Assembly (NCBI RefSeq): GCF_002018875.1 | Contig: NZ_MVOL01000021.1 | Span: forward strand, 17,438 to 81,437 | Direction: 5' to 3' | Source: Pseudomonas sp. MF4836 | GTDB taxonomy: Bacteria; Pseudomonadota; Gammaproteobacteria; Pseudomonadales; Pseudomonadaceae | Length of the DNA stretch: 64,000 nt | Part shown: positions 26,346-35,136 of the stretch, in pieces | Layout: every line of letters begins with the position of its first letter | Position numbering within the stretch: the first letter of the stretch is position 1 | Program-made: the position numbers and the translations under genes | The notes under the pieces: model-generated | What the model saw: only the letters and a program-made list of their open reading frames with translations | Told to the model about the DNA's origin: nothing | Databases searched by the model: none

Positions 26346-29300
26346 ATGGCGTTCTTCACCGCAGCCAGCAAAGCCGACTTCCAGCACCAACTGCAAGCGG
26401 CACTGGCGCAGCACATCAGTGAACAGGCACTGCCACAAGTGGCGCTGTTCGCTGAACAATTCTTCGGCATCATTTCCCTGGACGAACTCACCCAGCGTCG
26501 GTTGTCCGACCTGGCGGGCTGCACCTTGTCAGCCTGGCGCCTGCTTGAGCGCTTCGATCACGCGCAACCGCAAGTGCGCGTCTACAACCCCGACTACGAA
26601 CGCCACGGCTGGCAGTCGACCCACACCGCGGTCGAGGTCCTGCACCATGACCTGCCGTTCCTGGTCGACTCGGTGCGTACCGAGCTCAACCGTCGCGGCT
26701 ACAGCATCCATACCCTGCAAACCACCGTGCTCAGCGTGCGTCGCGGCAGCAAGGGCGAGTTGCTGGAAATCCTGCCCAAGGGCACCCACGGCGAAGGCAT
26801 CCAGCAAGAATCGCTGATGTACCTGGAAATCGACCGTTGCTCCAACGCCGCCGAGCTCAATGTACTGAGCAAGGAACTGGAGCAGGTGCTGGGTGAAGTG
26901 CGCGTCGCAGTGGCCGACTTTGAACCGATGAAGGTCAAGGTCCAGGAACTGATCGACGGCATCGACAACAGCAAGTTCGCCATCGCGGCGGACGAAAAGA
27001 CCGAAATCAAGAGCTTCCTGGAATGGCTGGTGGGCAACCACTTCACCTTCCTCGGCTATGAAGAATTTGTGGTTCGCGAAGAGCAGGACGGCGGTCATAT
27101 CGAATATGACCCCAACTCGTTCCTCGGCCTGACCAAGCTGCTGCGCGCCGGCCTCACCGCCGACGACCTGCGCATCGAAGACTACGCCGTCAACTACCTG
27201 CGCGAACCGACTCCGCTGTCGTTCGCCAAGGCCGCGCACCCAAGCCGCGTGCACCGTCCGGCCTACCCGGACTACGTGTCGATCCGCCAGATCGATGCCG
27301 ACGGCAAAGTGGTCAAGGAATGCCGTTTCATGGGCCTGTACACCTCGTCGGTGTACGGCGAAAGCGTGCGGGTCATCCCGTACATCCGGCGCAAGGTGGA
27401 AATCGTCGAGCAGCGCTCGGGCTTCCAGGCCAAGGCCCACTTGGGCAAGGAACTGGCCCAGGTCCTCGAAGTACTGCCCCGTGACGACCTGTTCCAGACC
27501 CCGGTCGACGAACTGTTCAGCACCGTGATGTCCATCGTGCAGATCCAGGAACGCAACAAGATCCGCGTGTTCCTGCGCAAAGACCCCTACGGTCGTTTCT
27601 GCTACTGCCTGGCCTATGTGCCGCGCGACATCTACTCCACCGAAGTGCGGCAGAAGATCCAGCAAGTGCTGATGGATCGCCTGCAAGCCTCGGATTGCGA
27701 GTTCTGGACCTTCTTCTCCGAGTCGGTACTGGCCCGCGTCCAACTGATTCTGCGGGTCGACCCGAAGAACCGCATCGACATCGACCCGCTGCTGCTGGAA
27801 AAAGAAGTGGTCCAGGCCTGCCGCAGCTGGCAGGACGACTACGCCAGCCTGGTGGTCGAAAGCTTCGGCGAGGCCCACGGCACCAATGTGCTGGCGGACT
27901 TCCCGAAAGGCTTCCCGGCCGGCTACCGCGAGCGCTTCGCTGCGCACTCGGCCGTGGTCGACATGCAACACCTGCTGAGCCTGACCGAAGCCAACCCGCT
28001 GGTGATGAGCTTCTACCAGCCCCTGGGCCAGGTCTCGGGCCAGCGCGAGCTGCACTGCAAGCTGTACCACGCCGACACCCCGCTGGCGCTGTCCGACGTG
28101 CTGCCGATCCTGGAAAACCTCGGCCTGCGCGTGCTGGGCGAGTTCCCGTATCGCCTGCGTCACAACAACGGCCGTGAGTTCTGGATCCACGACTTCGCCT
28201 TTACCGCTGCCGAAGGCCTGGACCTGGATATCCAGCAGCTCAACGACACGCTGCAGGACGCCTTTGTCCACATCGTGCGTGGCGATGCCGAGAACGATGC
28301 CTTCAACCGCCTGGTGCTGACGGCCGGCCTGCCATGGCGCGACGTCGCGCTGCTGCGTGCCTACGCCCGTTACCTGAAGCAGATCCGCCTGGGCTTCGAC
28401 CTGGGTTACATCGCCAGCACCCTGAACAACCACACCGACATCGCCCGCGAGTTGACCCGGTTGTTCAAGACCCGTTTCTACCTGGCGCGCAAGCTCACCA
28501 GCGACGACCTGGAAGACAAGCAGCAGCGCCTGGAACAAGCGATCCTCACCGCCCTGGACGACGTTCAGGTGCTCAACGAAGACCGCATCCTGCGTCGCTA
28601 CCTGGACCTGATCAAGGCCACCCTGCGTACCAACTTCTACCAGACCGACGCCAACGGCCAGAACAAGTCGTACTTCAGCTTCAAGTTCAACCCGCACGCG
28701 ATTCCAGAGCTGCCGAAACCGGTGCCGAAGTTCGAGATATTCGTCTACTCGCCACGGGTTGAAGGCGTGCACCTGCGCTTCGGCAATGTGGCGCGTGGCG
28801 GCCTGCGCTGGTCCGACCGTGAAGAAGACTTCCGTACCGAAGTCCTGGGCCTTGTAAAAGCCCAGCAAGTGAAGAACTCGGTGATCGTGCCGGTCGGCGC
28901 CAAGGGCGGCTTCCTGCCGCGTCGCCTGCCACTGGGCGGCAGCCGGGACGAGATCGCGGCCGAGGGCATCGCCTGCTACCGCATCTTCATCTCCGGCCTG
29001 CTGGACATCACCGACAACCTGAAAGACGGCGCCCTGGTGCCACCGGCCAACGTGGTGCGTCACGACAATGATGACCCGTACCTGGTGGTCGCGGCCGACA
29101 AAGGCACCGCAACCTTCTCCGACATCGCCAACGGCATCGCCATCGACTACGGCTTCTGGCTGGGTGATGCGTTCGCTTCCGGTGGTTCGGCCGGTTACGA
29201 CCACAAGAAAATGGGCATCACCGCCAAGGGCGCGTGGGTCGGCGTGCAGCGCCACTTCCGCGAGCGTGGCATCAACGTCCAGGAAGACAGCATCACCGTG

Positions 29301-31205
29301 GTCGGTGTCGGCGACATGGCCGGTGACGTGTTCGGCAACGGCTTGCTGATGTCCGACAAGCTGCAACTGGTGGCCGCATTCAACCACCTGCACATCTTTA
29401 TCGACCCGAACCCAACGCCGGCCAACAGCTTCGTCGAGCGTCAGCGCTTGTTCGACCTGCCGCGTTCGGCCTGGACCGACTACGACACCAGCATCATGTC
29501 CGAAGGCGGCGGTATCTTCTCGCGCAGCGCGAAGAGCATTGCCATCTCGCCACAGATGAAAGAACGCTTCGACATCCAGGCCGACAAGCTGACCCCGACC
29601 GAACTGCTCAATGCCTTGCTCAAGGCACCGGTGGACCTGTTGTGGAACGGTGGTATCGGCACCTACGTCAAGGCCAGCACCGAAAGCCACGCCGATGTCG
29701 GCGACAAGGCCAACGATGCACTGCGGGTCAACGGTAACGAGCTGCGCTGCAAGGTAGTGGGTGAGGGCGGCAACCTCGGCATGACCCAGCTGGGTCGTGT
29801 GGAGTTCGGCCTCAATGGCGGCGGTTCCAACACCGACTTCATCGACAACGCCGGTGGCGTGGACTGTTCCGACCACGAAGTGAACATCAAGATCCTGCTC
29901 AACGAAGTGGTGCAGGCCGGCGACATGACCGACAAGCAGCGCAACCAGCTGCTGGCGAGCATGACCGACGAAGTCGGCAGCCTGGTGTTGGGCAACAACT
30001 ACAAGCAGACCCAGGCCCTGTCCCTGGCCGCGCGCCGTGCCTACGAGCGTGCTGCCGAGTACAAGCGCCTGATGAGCGACCTGGAAGGCCGGGGCAAGCT
30101 GGACCGCGCCATCGAGTACCTGCCGACCGAGGAGCAGCTCACCGAGCGCGCCGCGGCGGGCAAGGGCCTGACCCGTCCAGAGCTGTCGGTGCTGATCTCC
30201 TACAGCAAGATCGACCTCAAGGAAGCACTGCTCAAGTCCCTGGTACCGGATGACGACTACCTGACCCGTGACATGGAGACCGCGTTCCCGCCAAGCCTGG
30301 TGGCCAAGTTCTCCGAAGCCATGCGTCGTCACCGCCTGAAGCGCGAAATCGTCAGCACCCAGATCGCCAACGACCTGGTCAACCACATGGGCATCACCTT
30401 CGTGCAGCGCTTGAAGGAGTCCACCGGCATGAGCCCGGCGAACGTGGCCGGTGCTTACGTGATCGTGCGTGACATCTTCCACCTCCCGCACTGGTTCCGT
30501 CAGATCGAAGCCCTGGACCACCAGGTTTCGGCTGAAGTGCAGTTGGCATTGATGGATGAGCTGATGCGCCTGGGCCGTCGTGCCACGCGCTGGTTCCTGC
30601 GCAGCCGTCGCAACGAGCAGGATGCAGCGCGCGACGTCGCCCACTTCGGTCCGCACCTGGCGGCGTTGGGCCTCAAGCTCGACGAACTGCTGGAAGGCCC
30701 GACCCGCGAAGGCTGGCAGAACCGTTATCAGGCGTATGTCGAAGCCGGTGTGCCGGAGTTGCTGGCGCGCATGGTTGCAGGCACCACTCACCTGTACACC
30801 CTGCTGCCGATCATCGAAGCCGCTGACGTCACTGGTCAGAGCGCCGCCGATGTGGCCAAGGCCTACTTCGCCGTGGGCAGCGCCCTGGACCTGCCGTGGT
30901 ACCTGCAGCAGATCAGCGATCTGCCAGTGGGCAACAACTGGCAGGCCCAGGCCCGCGAAGCCTTCCGCGACGACGTGGACTGGCAGCAACGGGCGATCAC
31001 CATCAAGGTTCTGCAAATGGCCGATGCGCCGCAAGACATGGAAGCCCGCGTGGCCCTGTGGCTGGAGCAGAACGCGAGCATGGCCGATCGCTGGCGCGCC
31101 ATGATGGTGGAAATCCGTGCCGCAGTCGGCACTGACTACGCCATGTACGCGGTGGCCAACCGGGAACTGCTGGACCTGGCACTGAGCGGTCAATCGAGCC
31201 TGTAA
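26346..31205 (+). CDS. gdhB: NAD-specific glutamate dehydrogenase, large (180-kDa) class
   Basis: A 1619-residue cytosolic enzyme that oxidatively deaminates glutamate to 2-oxoglutarate with NAD, linking arginine/glutamate catabolism to the TCA cycle. The N-terminal half is the large regulatory segment of the class; the catalytic block in the second half includes GGLRWSDREEDFRTEVLGL, VGAKGGF and the dinucleotide-binding GVGDMAGDVFGNG. Length matches the P. aeruginosa enzyme (about 1620). The ATG at 26346 has CGGAG nine bases upstream; upstream in-frame codons are not needed. It is monocistronic and ends at a bidirectional terminator. Confidence 0.97.
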   Translation: MAFFTAASKADFQHQLQAALAQHISEQALPQVALFAEQFFGIISLDELTQRRLSDLAGCTLSAWRLLERFDHAQPQVRVYNPDYERHGWQSTHTAVEVLHHDLPFLVDSVRTELNRRGYSIHTLQTTVLSVRRGSKGELLEILPKGTHGEGIQQESLMYLEIDRCSNAAELNVLSKELEQVLGEVRVAVADFEPMKVKVQELIDGIDNSKFAIAADEKTEIKSFLEWLVGNHFTFLGYEEFVVREEQDGGHIEYDPNSFLGLTKLLRAGLTADDLRIEDYAVNYLREPTPLSFAKAAHPSRVHRPAYPDYVSIRQIDADGKVVKECRFMGLYTSSVYGESVRVIPYIRRKVEIVEQRSGFQAKAHLGKELAQVLEVLPRDDLFQTPVDELFSTVMSIVQIQERNKIRVFLRKDPYGRFCYCLAYVPRDIYSTEVRQKIQQVLMDRLQASDCEFWTFFSESVLARVQLILRVDPKNRIDIDPLLLEKEVVQACRSWQDDYASLVVESFGEAHGTNVLADFPKGFPAGYRERFAAHSAVVDMQHLLSLTEANPLVMSFYQPLGQVSGQRELHCKLYHADTPLALSDVLPILENLGLRVLGEFPYRLRHNNGREFWIHDFAFTAAEGLDLDIQQLNDTLQDAFVHIVRGDAENDAFNRLVLTAGLPWRDVALLRAYARYLKQIRLGFDLGYIASTLNNHTDIARELTRLFKTRFYLARKLTSDDLEDKQQRLEQAILTALDDVQVLNEDRILRRYLDLIKATLRTNFYQTDANGQNKSYFSFKFNPHAIPELPKPVPKFEIFVYSPRVEGVHLRFGNVARGGLRWSDREEDFRTEVLGLVKAQQVKNSVIVPVGAKGGFLPRRLPLGGSRDEIAAEGIACYRIFISGLLDITDNLKDGALVPPANVVRHDNDDPYLVVAADKGTATFSDIANGIAIDYGFWLGDAFASGGSAGYDHKKMGITAKGAWVGVQRHFRERGINVQEDSITVVGVGDMAGDVFGNGLLMSDKLQLVAAFNHLHIFIDPNPTPANSFVERQRLFDLPRSAWTDYDTSIMSEGGGIFSRSAKSIAISPQMKERFDIQADKLTPTELLNALLKAPVDLLWNGGIGTYVKASTESHADVGDKANDALRVNGNELRCKVVGEGGNLGMTQLGRVEFGLNGGGSNTDFIDNAGGVDCSDHEVNIKILLNEVVQAGDMTDKQRNQLLASMTDEVGSLVLGNNYKQTQALSLAARRAYERAAEYKRLMSDLEGRGKLDRAIEYLPTEEQLTERAAAGKGLTRPELSVLISYSKIDLKEALLKSLVPDDDYLTRDMETAFPPSLVAKFSEAMRRHRLKREIVSTQIANDLVNHMGITFVQRLKESTGMSPANVAGAYVIVRDIFHLPHWFRQIEALDHQVSAEVQLALMDELMRLGRRATRWFLRSRRNEQDAARDVAHFGPHLAALGLKLDELLEGPTREGWQNRYQAYVEAGVPELLARMVAGTTHLYTLLPIIEAADVTGQSAADVAKAYFAVGSALDLPWYLQQISDLPVGNNWQAQAREAFRDDVDWQQRAITIKVLQMADAPQDMEARVALWLEQNASMADRWRAMMVEIRAAVGTDYAMYAVANRELLDLALSGQSSL

Positions 31206-31227
31206 CGGCCTGATCGAGCGTTAACCC

Positions 31228-31261
31228 AAAAAGCCCCGTATCGCGAGATACGGGGCTTTTT
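31228..31261. terminator. Bidirectional rho-independent terminator, gdhB/cupin
   Basis: AAAAAGCCCCGTATC, a GCGA loop, then GATACGGGGCTTTTT. The A-run on one side and the T-run on the other let it serve both gdhB (+) and the convergent cupin gene (-). Confidence 0.92.
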
Positions 31262-31306
31262 CATTGCACTCGATAATGGCAACGCCCAACCCCACCATCC
31301 CCGCCG

Positions 31307-31717
31307 CTACTTCTCCAACGGCGTCAACACCGCGTCCTGCTCATCCATCAACATGAACACTAAGAGCTTCGCCGGCTCGGTCTGGCTGGCATTGCTCGAC
31401 ACCGGATGCCGCGAACCGGCAGGCTCGAACCAGGACTGCCCGGCCTTGTAGGTTATCGCCGGCTGGTCATTGACCCGCGAAGTGATCGCGCCATGCAGCA
31501 CATAAGCCATGGCCGCGCCGGCATGCCGATGGGGCACCGTGGCCTGGCCCGGGGCGTAGTCCACGGTCAGCATCAGGGCTTTCTTTCCAGGCATATTGCT
31601 CAGGGCCTGTTCCTGGAGAATCGCCAGCTTTTCCTGGCCGTACACCGGTTCATGGGCGGCGGCGCACAGGGAGGTCAGCAGCGCCAGGGCGGCGAGGGCA
31701 GCGGTCAATGGGTTCAT
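31307..31717 (-). CDS. Exported cupin-domain protein
   Basis: A 136-residue single-domain cupin with a signal peptide (MNPLTAALAALALLTSLCAA-AHE). Cupin motif 1 is VPHRHAGAAMAYVLHG, with two metal-ligand histidines; motif 2 is WFEPAGSRHPVSSN. It is predicted to be periplasmic and to bind one metal ion. The substrate is unknown. It lies 98 bp downstream of a MocR-type regulator gene on the same strand. Confidence 0.88.
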   Translation of the reverse strand: MNPLTAALAALALLTSLCAAAHEPVYGQEKLAILQEQALSNMPGKKALMLTVDYAPGQATVPHRHAGAAMAYVLHGAITSRVNDQPAITYKAGQSWFEPAGSRHPVSSNASQTEPAKLLVFMLMDEQDAVLTPLEK

Positions 31718-31815
31718 GGTCGGGTTCTCGTGCTCAATGAAAAGACCGACCCAGACTAATCCCGCTCAGCGCCCCGACCTATGGCCAATCCCGGCAAAGA
31801 ACGGCAGACCACTGC

Positions 31816-33249
31816 TCAGGCGATCTGCCGCAGGATGTCGCGCACCTGGTCCAGGGCCGGATCGATGTCCAGGGTTTCAATGGCGCCAAACCCGATGAAC
31901 AGCCCGCTTCTGACCGGCGTGTCGTTGAAGAAACCGTCCAGGGAGTACAGCCCGATCCCGGCCTGTTTCGCCCGCTCCAGCAGCAACGGCAGGTTCACCG
32001 GCACCTTGCACAAGGCCGCCATATGGAAGCCGGCGGTGGAGGGAATGGCTTGCAGCCAGGGCGAAAGGTCGCCGTCGAGGCGCTGCAGGATACGCTCGCG
32101 GCGCCCGGCATAGACCGTGTGGCAGCGGCGGATATGCTTGAGCAGGCAGCCATCGCTGATGAACTTGGCCAGGGCCCACTGCGCCAGGGTCGAGGTGTGG
32201 CAGTCGGTCAGGTGTTTGGCTCGCACCACCGCGCCGATGATCGCCGGCGGCAGCACCCCATAGCCCAGGCGCAGCTGCGGCAGCATGGTCTTGGAAAAGG
32301 TCCCGACGTAGGCCACCACCCCATGGCTGTCCAGGCTTTGCAGCGAGTCGGTGGGCCGTCCTTCGTAGCGAAACTCGCAGTCGTAATCGTCCTCGATGAC
32401 AATCGCCCCCAGTTGCTGCGCCCGCTGCAACAGGGCCTCGCGCCGTGCCTGGCTCATGGGCATGCCCAAGGGGAACTGGTGCGACGGGGTGACGTAAATC
32501 AGCCGCACGCCATCGGGGATCAACGCCACCTGCAACCCTTGCTCATCCACCGGGACCCCGATCACCGTCGCGCCCTGGGCACTGAACAGCATGCGCGCCG
32601 GGCTGTAGCCGGGGTCTTCCATGGCCACCAGGCTGCCGGGTTCGAGCACCACCCGGGCGATCAGGTCCAGGGCCTGTTGCGCACCGTTGCAAATCACAAT
32701 GTCGTGCTCGGTACAGACCACGCCCCGGGAAAACGCCACGTGCCCGGCGATGGCGCTGCGCAGGGCCGGCAAGCCCTCCGGCTGGCTGTAGAACCCGCCG
32801 TGTTCGGCCATGCGCCGCAGGGCTTCCTGGGTGCAGCGCCGCCATTCCTCCTGGGGAAACTGATTGCGCCGGGTCGCGCCGCCGATGAATTCATAGCGCG
32901 CGGTGCTTTCCAGGGAGGGGTGGCGCAGGGGCCAGGGCAGGTTCTGCCATTTCTCCAGGTTGGCGGCGCAGGCCAGGTCCTGGGCCGCCTGTTTGCGTTC
33001 GACCTTGACCGCCCGGGCATTGACGAAGGTGCCACGGCCGATCTTGCCGATCAGCAGGTTGTCGTAGGTCAGCAGGGCATAGGTGTCGGACACGGTCTTG
33101 CGTGAAATGCCCAGTTGTTGCGCCAACAGGCGGCTGGGGGGCAACTGGGCCCCGGCGGCCAGGCGCCCGGATTCGATGGCGCTGCGCAGTTGCTGGTAGA
33201 GCTGGTCGGCCAGGTCCTTGCGGCCGTTGATGACGACATGCAGTTCCAT
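31816..33249 (-). CDS. MocR/PdxR-type regulator (GntR HTH plus aminotransferase-like domain)
   Basis: A 477-residue transcription regulator. The N-terminal winged helix of the GntR family (LADQLYQQLRSAIESGRL, LGISRKTVSDTYALL) covers about residues 10-75. The rest is a fold-type I aminotransferase-like domain with YVGTFSKTMLPQLRLGY, which holds the PLP-binding lysine, and DDYDCEFRY, the cofactor-contacting aspartate. Such proteins respond to PLP or an amino compound and often regulate neighbouring genes. The adjacent cupin gene is a possible target (inference). The ATG at 33249 is the natural start. Confidence 0.9.
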   Translation of the reverse strand: MELHVVINGRKDLADQLYQQLRSAIESGRLAAGAQLPPSRLLAQQLGISRKTVSDTYALLTYDNLLIGKIGRGTFVNARAVKVERKQAAQDLACAANLEKWQNLPWPLRHPSLESTARYEFIGGATRRNQFPQEEWRRCTQEALRRMAEHGGFYSQPEGLPALRSAIAGHVAFSRGVVCTEHDIVICNGAQQALDLIARVVLEPGSLVAMEDPGYSPARMLFSAQGATVIGVPVDEQGLQVALIPDGVRLIYVTPSHQFPLGMPMSQARREALLQRAQQLGAIVIEDDYDCEFRYEGRPTDSLQSLDSHGVVAYVGTFSKTMLPQLRLGYGVLPPAIIGAVVRAKHLTDCHTSTLAQWALAKFISDGCLLKHIRRCHTVYAGRRERILQRLDGDLSPWLQAIPSTAGFHMAALCKVPVNLPLLLERAKQAGIGLYSLDGFFNDTPVRSGLFIGFGAIETLDIDPALDQVRDILRQIA

Positions 33250-33355
33250 CGATACATCCTGAGCAAGGCAATGGACGCAAGGTTACTCCCATGCCCGCAG
33301 CGGGTGTAGCGCCGCAGCCAGCCTGGCGCTCGCGGCGATGGCATTGTGCTGTGTC

Positions 33356-33667
33356 TTATGGCCGTTGCGGCTTCACCGAGGTGCCGAAGGTATTGCCCAT
33401 GCGCACGCTGGTGGCGGCCGGGGTCGATAGGCCGATCTGGTTCGGCGGGCGTTTCTCGACCGGCACGGTCTGCGCCGGCTGGTTGTGCTGCGCGGCCTTG
33501 GCGGCGTCCGGGGTGCCGCCCATCTGCTGGCTCAGGCAGCCGTAGTCCGGCGCCTTGTAACCGCCGACGCTGACGTCGACGCAGCCGGTGGCGGGCTCTT
33601 CGGCCTGGGTGGCGAAGGGCAGGGCGGCGCACAGCAACAGGCTGGCGAGGGTCGGAAACAGCTTCAT
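33356..33667 (-). CDS. Small secreted protein, 103 aa, unknown
   Basis: A signal peptide (MKLFPTLASLLLCAALPFA, cleavage near TQA-EE) precedes a mature region of about 80 residues with two cysteines (ATGCVDVSVGGYK, DYGCLSQQMGG) that could form one disulfide. The tail is Pro/Ser-rich and disordered-looking. A perfect AGGAGG lies seven bases before the ATG at 33667, which fixes the start. The family reads as a pseudomonad-specific hypothetical; no function known. Confidence 0.8.
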   Translation of the reverse strand: MKLFPTLASLLLCAALPFATQAEEPATGCVDVSVGGYKAPDYGCLSQQMGGTPDAAKAAQHNQPAQTVPVEKRPPNQIGLSTPAATSVRMGNTFGTSVKPQRP

Positions 33668-33762
33668 CTGGGCCTCCTGGCGGGCCCGAAGGAGTGGGCC
33701 GGTATGGGACCTGAGTGTAGTGCAGGGGCCCTGGGCCAAAGGTGATGTTTTTTTTGCTATCA

Positions 33763-33780
33763 CCGTAACATCAGATTCAT
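33763..33780 (+). promoter_or_regulatory. Candidate PhoB box upstream of vreA
   Basis: CCGTAAC, four bases, then GATTCAT has the 7-4-7 spacing of a Pho box (consensus CTGTCAT-N4-CTGTCAT) with about 8 of 14 matches. It lies 14 bp before the first possible vreA ATG, which would leave little room for a -10 box unless translation starts further in. The P. aeruginosa vre genes are PhoB-dependent, so a box is expected somewhere here. Confidence 0.35.
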
Positions 33781-33794
33781 AAACTGGCCTCAGG

Positions 33795-34556
33795 ATGACG
33801 GTTTTCAGGGACGCGTCAGCCGTGCAGCGATGCAGAGCAGAGGTCGAGCGGCGGTCTTGGGTGCACGCACGTTTCGCGGGCTGTTGCCTGGCGGTGCTGC
33901 TGGGCCTGGCCATGCCCGGCCTGCTGCGGGCCGAGCCATTGGGGCCGCCGCAGATCGACTCACCGCAGTTGCTGGCGCTGGACCTGCCGACGCAAAACCT
34001 GGCGGACGCCCTGGAAGCTTTCAGTCGTTCGACCGGGATGGCGGTGCTGGTGGACCGCGAGTTGACCCGGGGCCGGCGCTCGATTGGGGTGCACGGTCGT
34101 TACAGCGCGCGCGAAGCCTTGGGCCTGTTGCTCACCGGCAGCGGCCTGGTGGCGCGTTATGCCCGCAGCGATGCGTTCACCCTGCAGGTGCCCGAGGCCA
34201 GTCAGCCACTGTCACCCAAGGGGCCACGTGCGGCACGGATCAACAGCAGCTACGCCACGGCGTTGCAGCAGGCGATCGAGCGCAGCCTGTGCCGCTCGCC
34301 ATTGACCCGCCCGGGCAGTTTCCGGGCGCTGGTGCAGGTCTGGATCGGCCCTGACGGCAGCATTGAGCACAGCCGCCTGGTCAGTTCCACGGGTGATGTC
34401 CAGCGCGATGAAGCGCTGGTCCGCAGCCTGGGCAGTACCCGGGTCGAACGCCTGGCGCCGAGTTCGTTGCGCCAGCCGCTGACCTTACTTTTGATGCCGG
34501 ACACCACAGGAACACGCATGGAATGCACAGCACGGGAAGGAGCTTCCGGGGTATGA
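33795..34556 (+). CDS. vreA: VreA-like signalling protein (STN domain plus TonB C-terminal-like domain)
   Basis: A 253-residue exported protein, first gene of the vreAIR cell-surface-signalling cassette that activates an ECF sigma factor under phosphate starvation. After a signal sequence (CLAVLLGLAMPGLLRAEP) comes a secretin/TonB short N-terminal domain (LDLPTQNLADALEAFSRSTG, YSAREALGLLLTGSGL) and then a TonB-C-like domain (YATALQQAIERSL, VQVWIGPDGSIEHSRLVSSTGD). There is no receptor barrel, as in P. aeruginosa VreA. The ATG at 33795 lacks a proper ribosome-binding site; the GTG at 33861 gives a cleaner signal peptide and may be the true start. It overlaps vreI (ATGA at 34553). Confidence 0.86.
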   Translation: MTVFRDASAVQRCRAEVERRSWVHARFAGCCLAVLLGLAMPGLLRAEPLGPPQIDSPQLLALDLPTQNLADALEAFSRSTGMAVLVDRELTRGRRSIGVHGRYSAREALGLLLTGSGLVARYARSDAFTLQVPEASQPLSPKGPRAARINSSYATALQQAIERSLCRSPLTRPGSFRALVQVWIGPDGSIEHSRLVSSTGDVQRDEALVRSLGSTRVERLAPSSLRQPLTLLLMPDTTGTRMECTAREGASGV

Positions 34557-35098
34557 AAAATACCGGGCACAGTCCGATGGTCAGGTTGTTCTTGACCTCC
34601 TACGAGGATTTCAAGGTGCGTCTGCGCCGACGCCTGGGCTCGGAGGACCTGGCCAACGATGTCCTCCACGAAACCTACCTGCGGGTCGACCGCATGGAGG
34701 TCCCGCCGAACCTGCTGCAACCCAATGCCTACCTGTACCGCATGGCCCTGAACATTGCCGCCGACCGGCGCCAGTCCGATGCCCGGCTGTTGACCGGCAG
34801 CGAAGTCGAAGAGCTGTTGCAGGTGGCCGATGAAGCCCAGGATCCGTCGCGGGTGGTAGGCGGCCAGAAAGAAATCCAGACCCTGCTCAAGGCCCTCTAC
34901 GAACTGCCGGCGCGGCGGCGCAAGATTTTTATCGCGGCGCGCCTGGAAGAAGCGCCGCACCTGGAAATCTCCCAGCGCTTCGGCATTTCCACGCGCATGG
35001 TGGAGAAGGAACTCAAGGCCGCCCTGGGGCACTGCGCCTTGCGCCTGGAAAGAAAAGTCATCCAGCGGTTCGGTCCCGGGGCCGGAAAACCGTCTTAG
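34553..35098 (+). CDS. vreI: ECF sigma factor VreI
   Basis: A 181-residue RNA-polymerase sigma factor of the FecI-like ECF group. Region 2 is around FKVRLRRRLGSEDLANDVLHETYLR (quoted in part: SEDLANDVLHETYLR), and region 4 is LPARRRKIFIAARLEEAPH with the helix-turn-helix ISQRFGISTRMVEKEL. I chose the ATG at 34553, which overlaps the vreA stop and has AAGGAG about 11 bases upstream. In P. aeruginosa this sigma factor drives hxc and pdt genes when activated under low phosphate. Confidence 0.92.
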   Translation: MKNTGHSPMVRLFLTSYEDFKVRLRRRLGSEDLANDVLHETYLRVDRMEVPPNLLQPNAYLYRMALNIAADRRQSDARLLTGSEVEELLQVADEAQDPSRVVGGQKEIQTLLKALYELPARRRKIFIAARLEEAPHLEISQRFGISTRMVEKELKAALGHCALRLERKVIQRFGPGAGKPS

Positions 35099-35136
35099 TC
35101 AACGAGTCCCTGATTAATCCGTGAGTATTTGCGCGC

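Noticed and set aside
26529..31193. 1554-codon open frame antisense to gdhB
   Set aside because: Codon-composition artefact of a long GC-rich gene; low-complexity product and no start signals.
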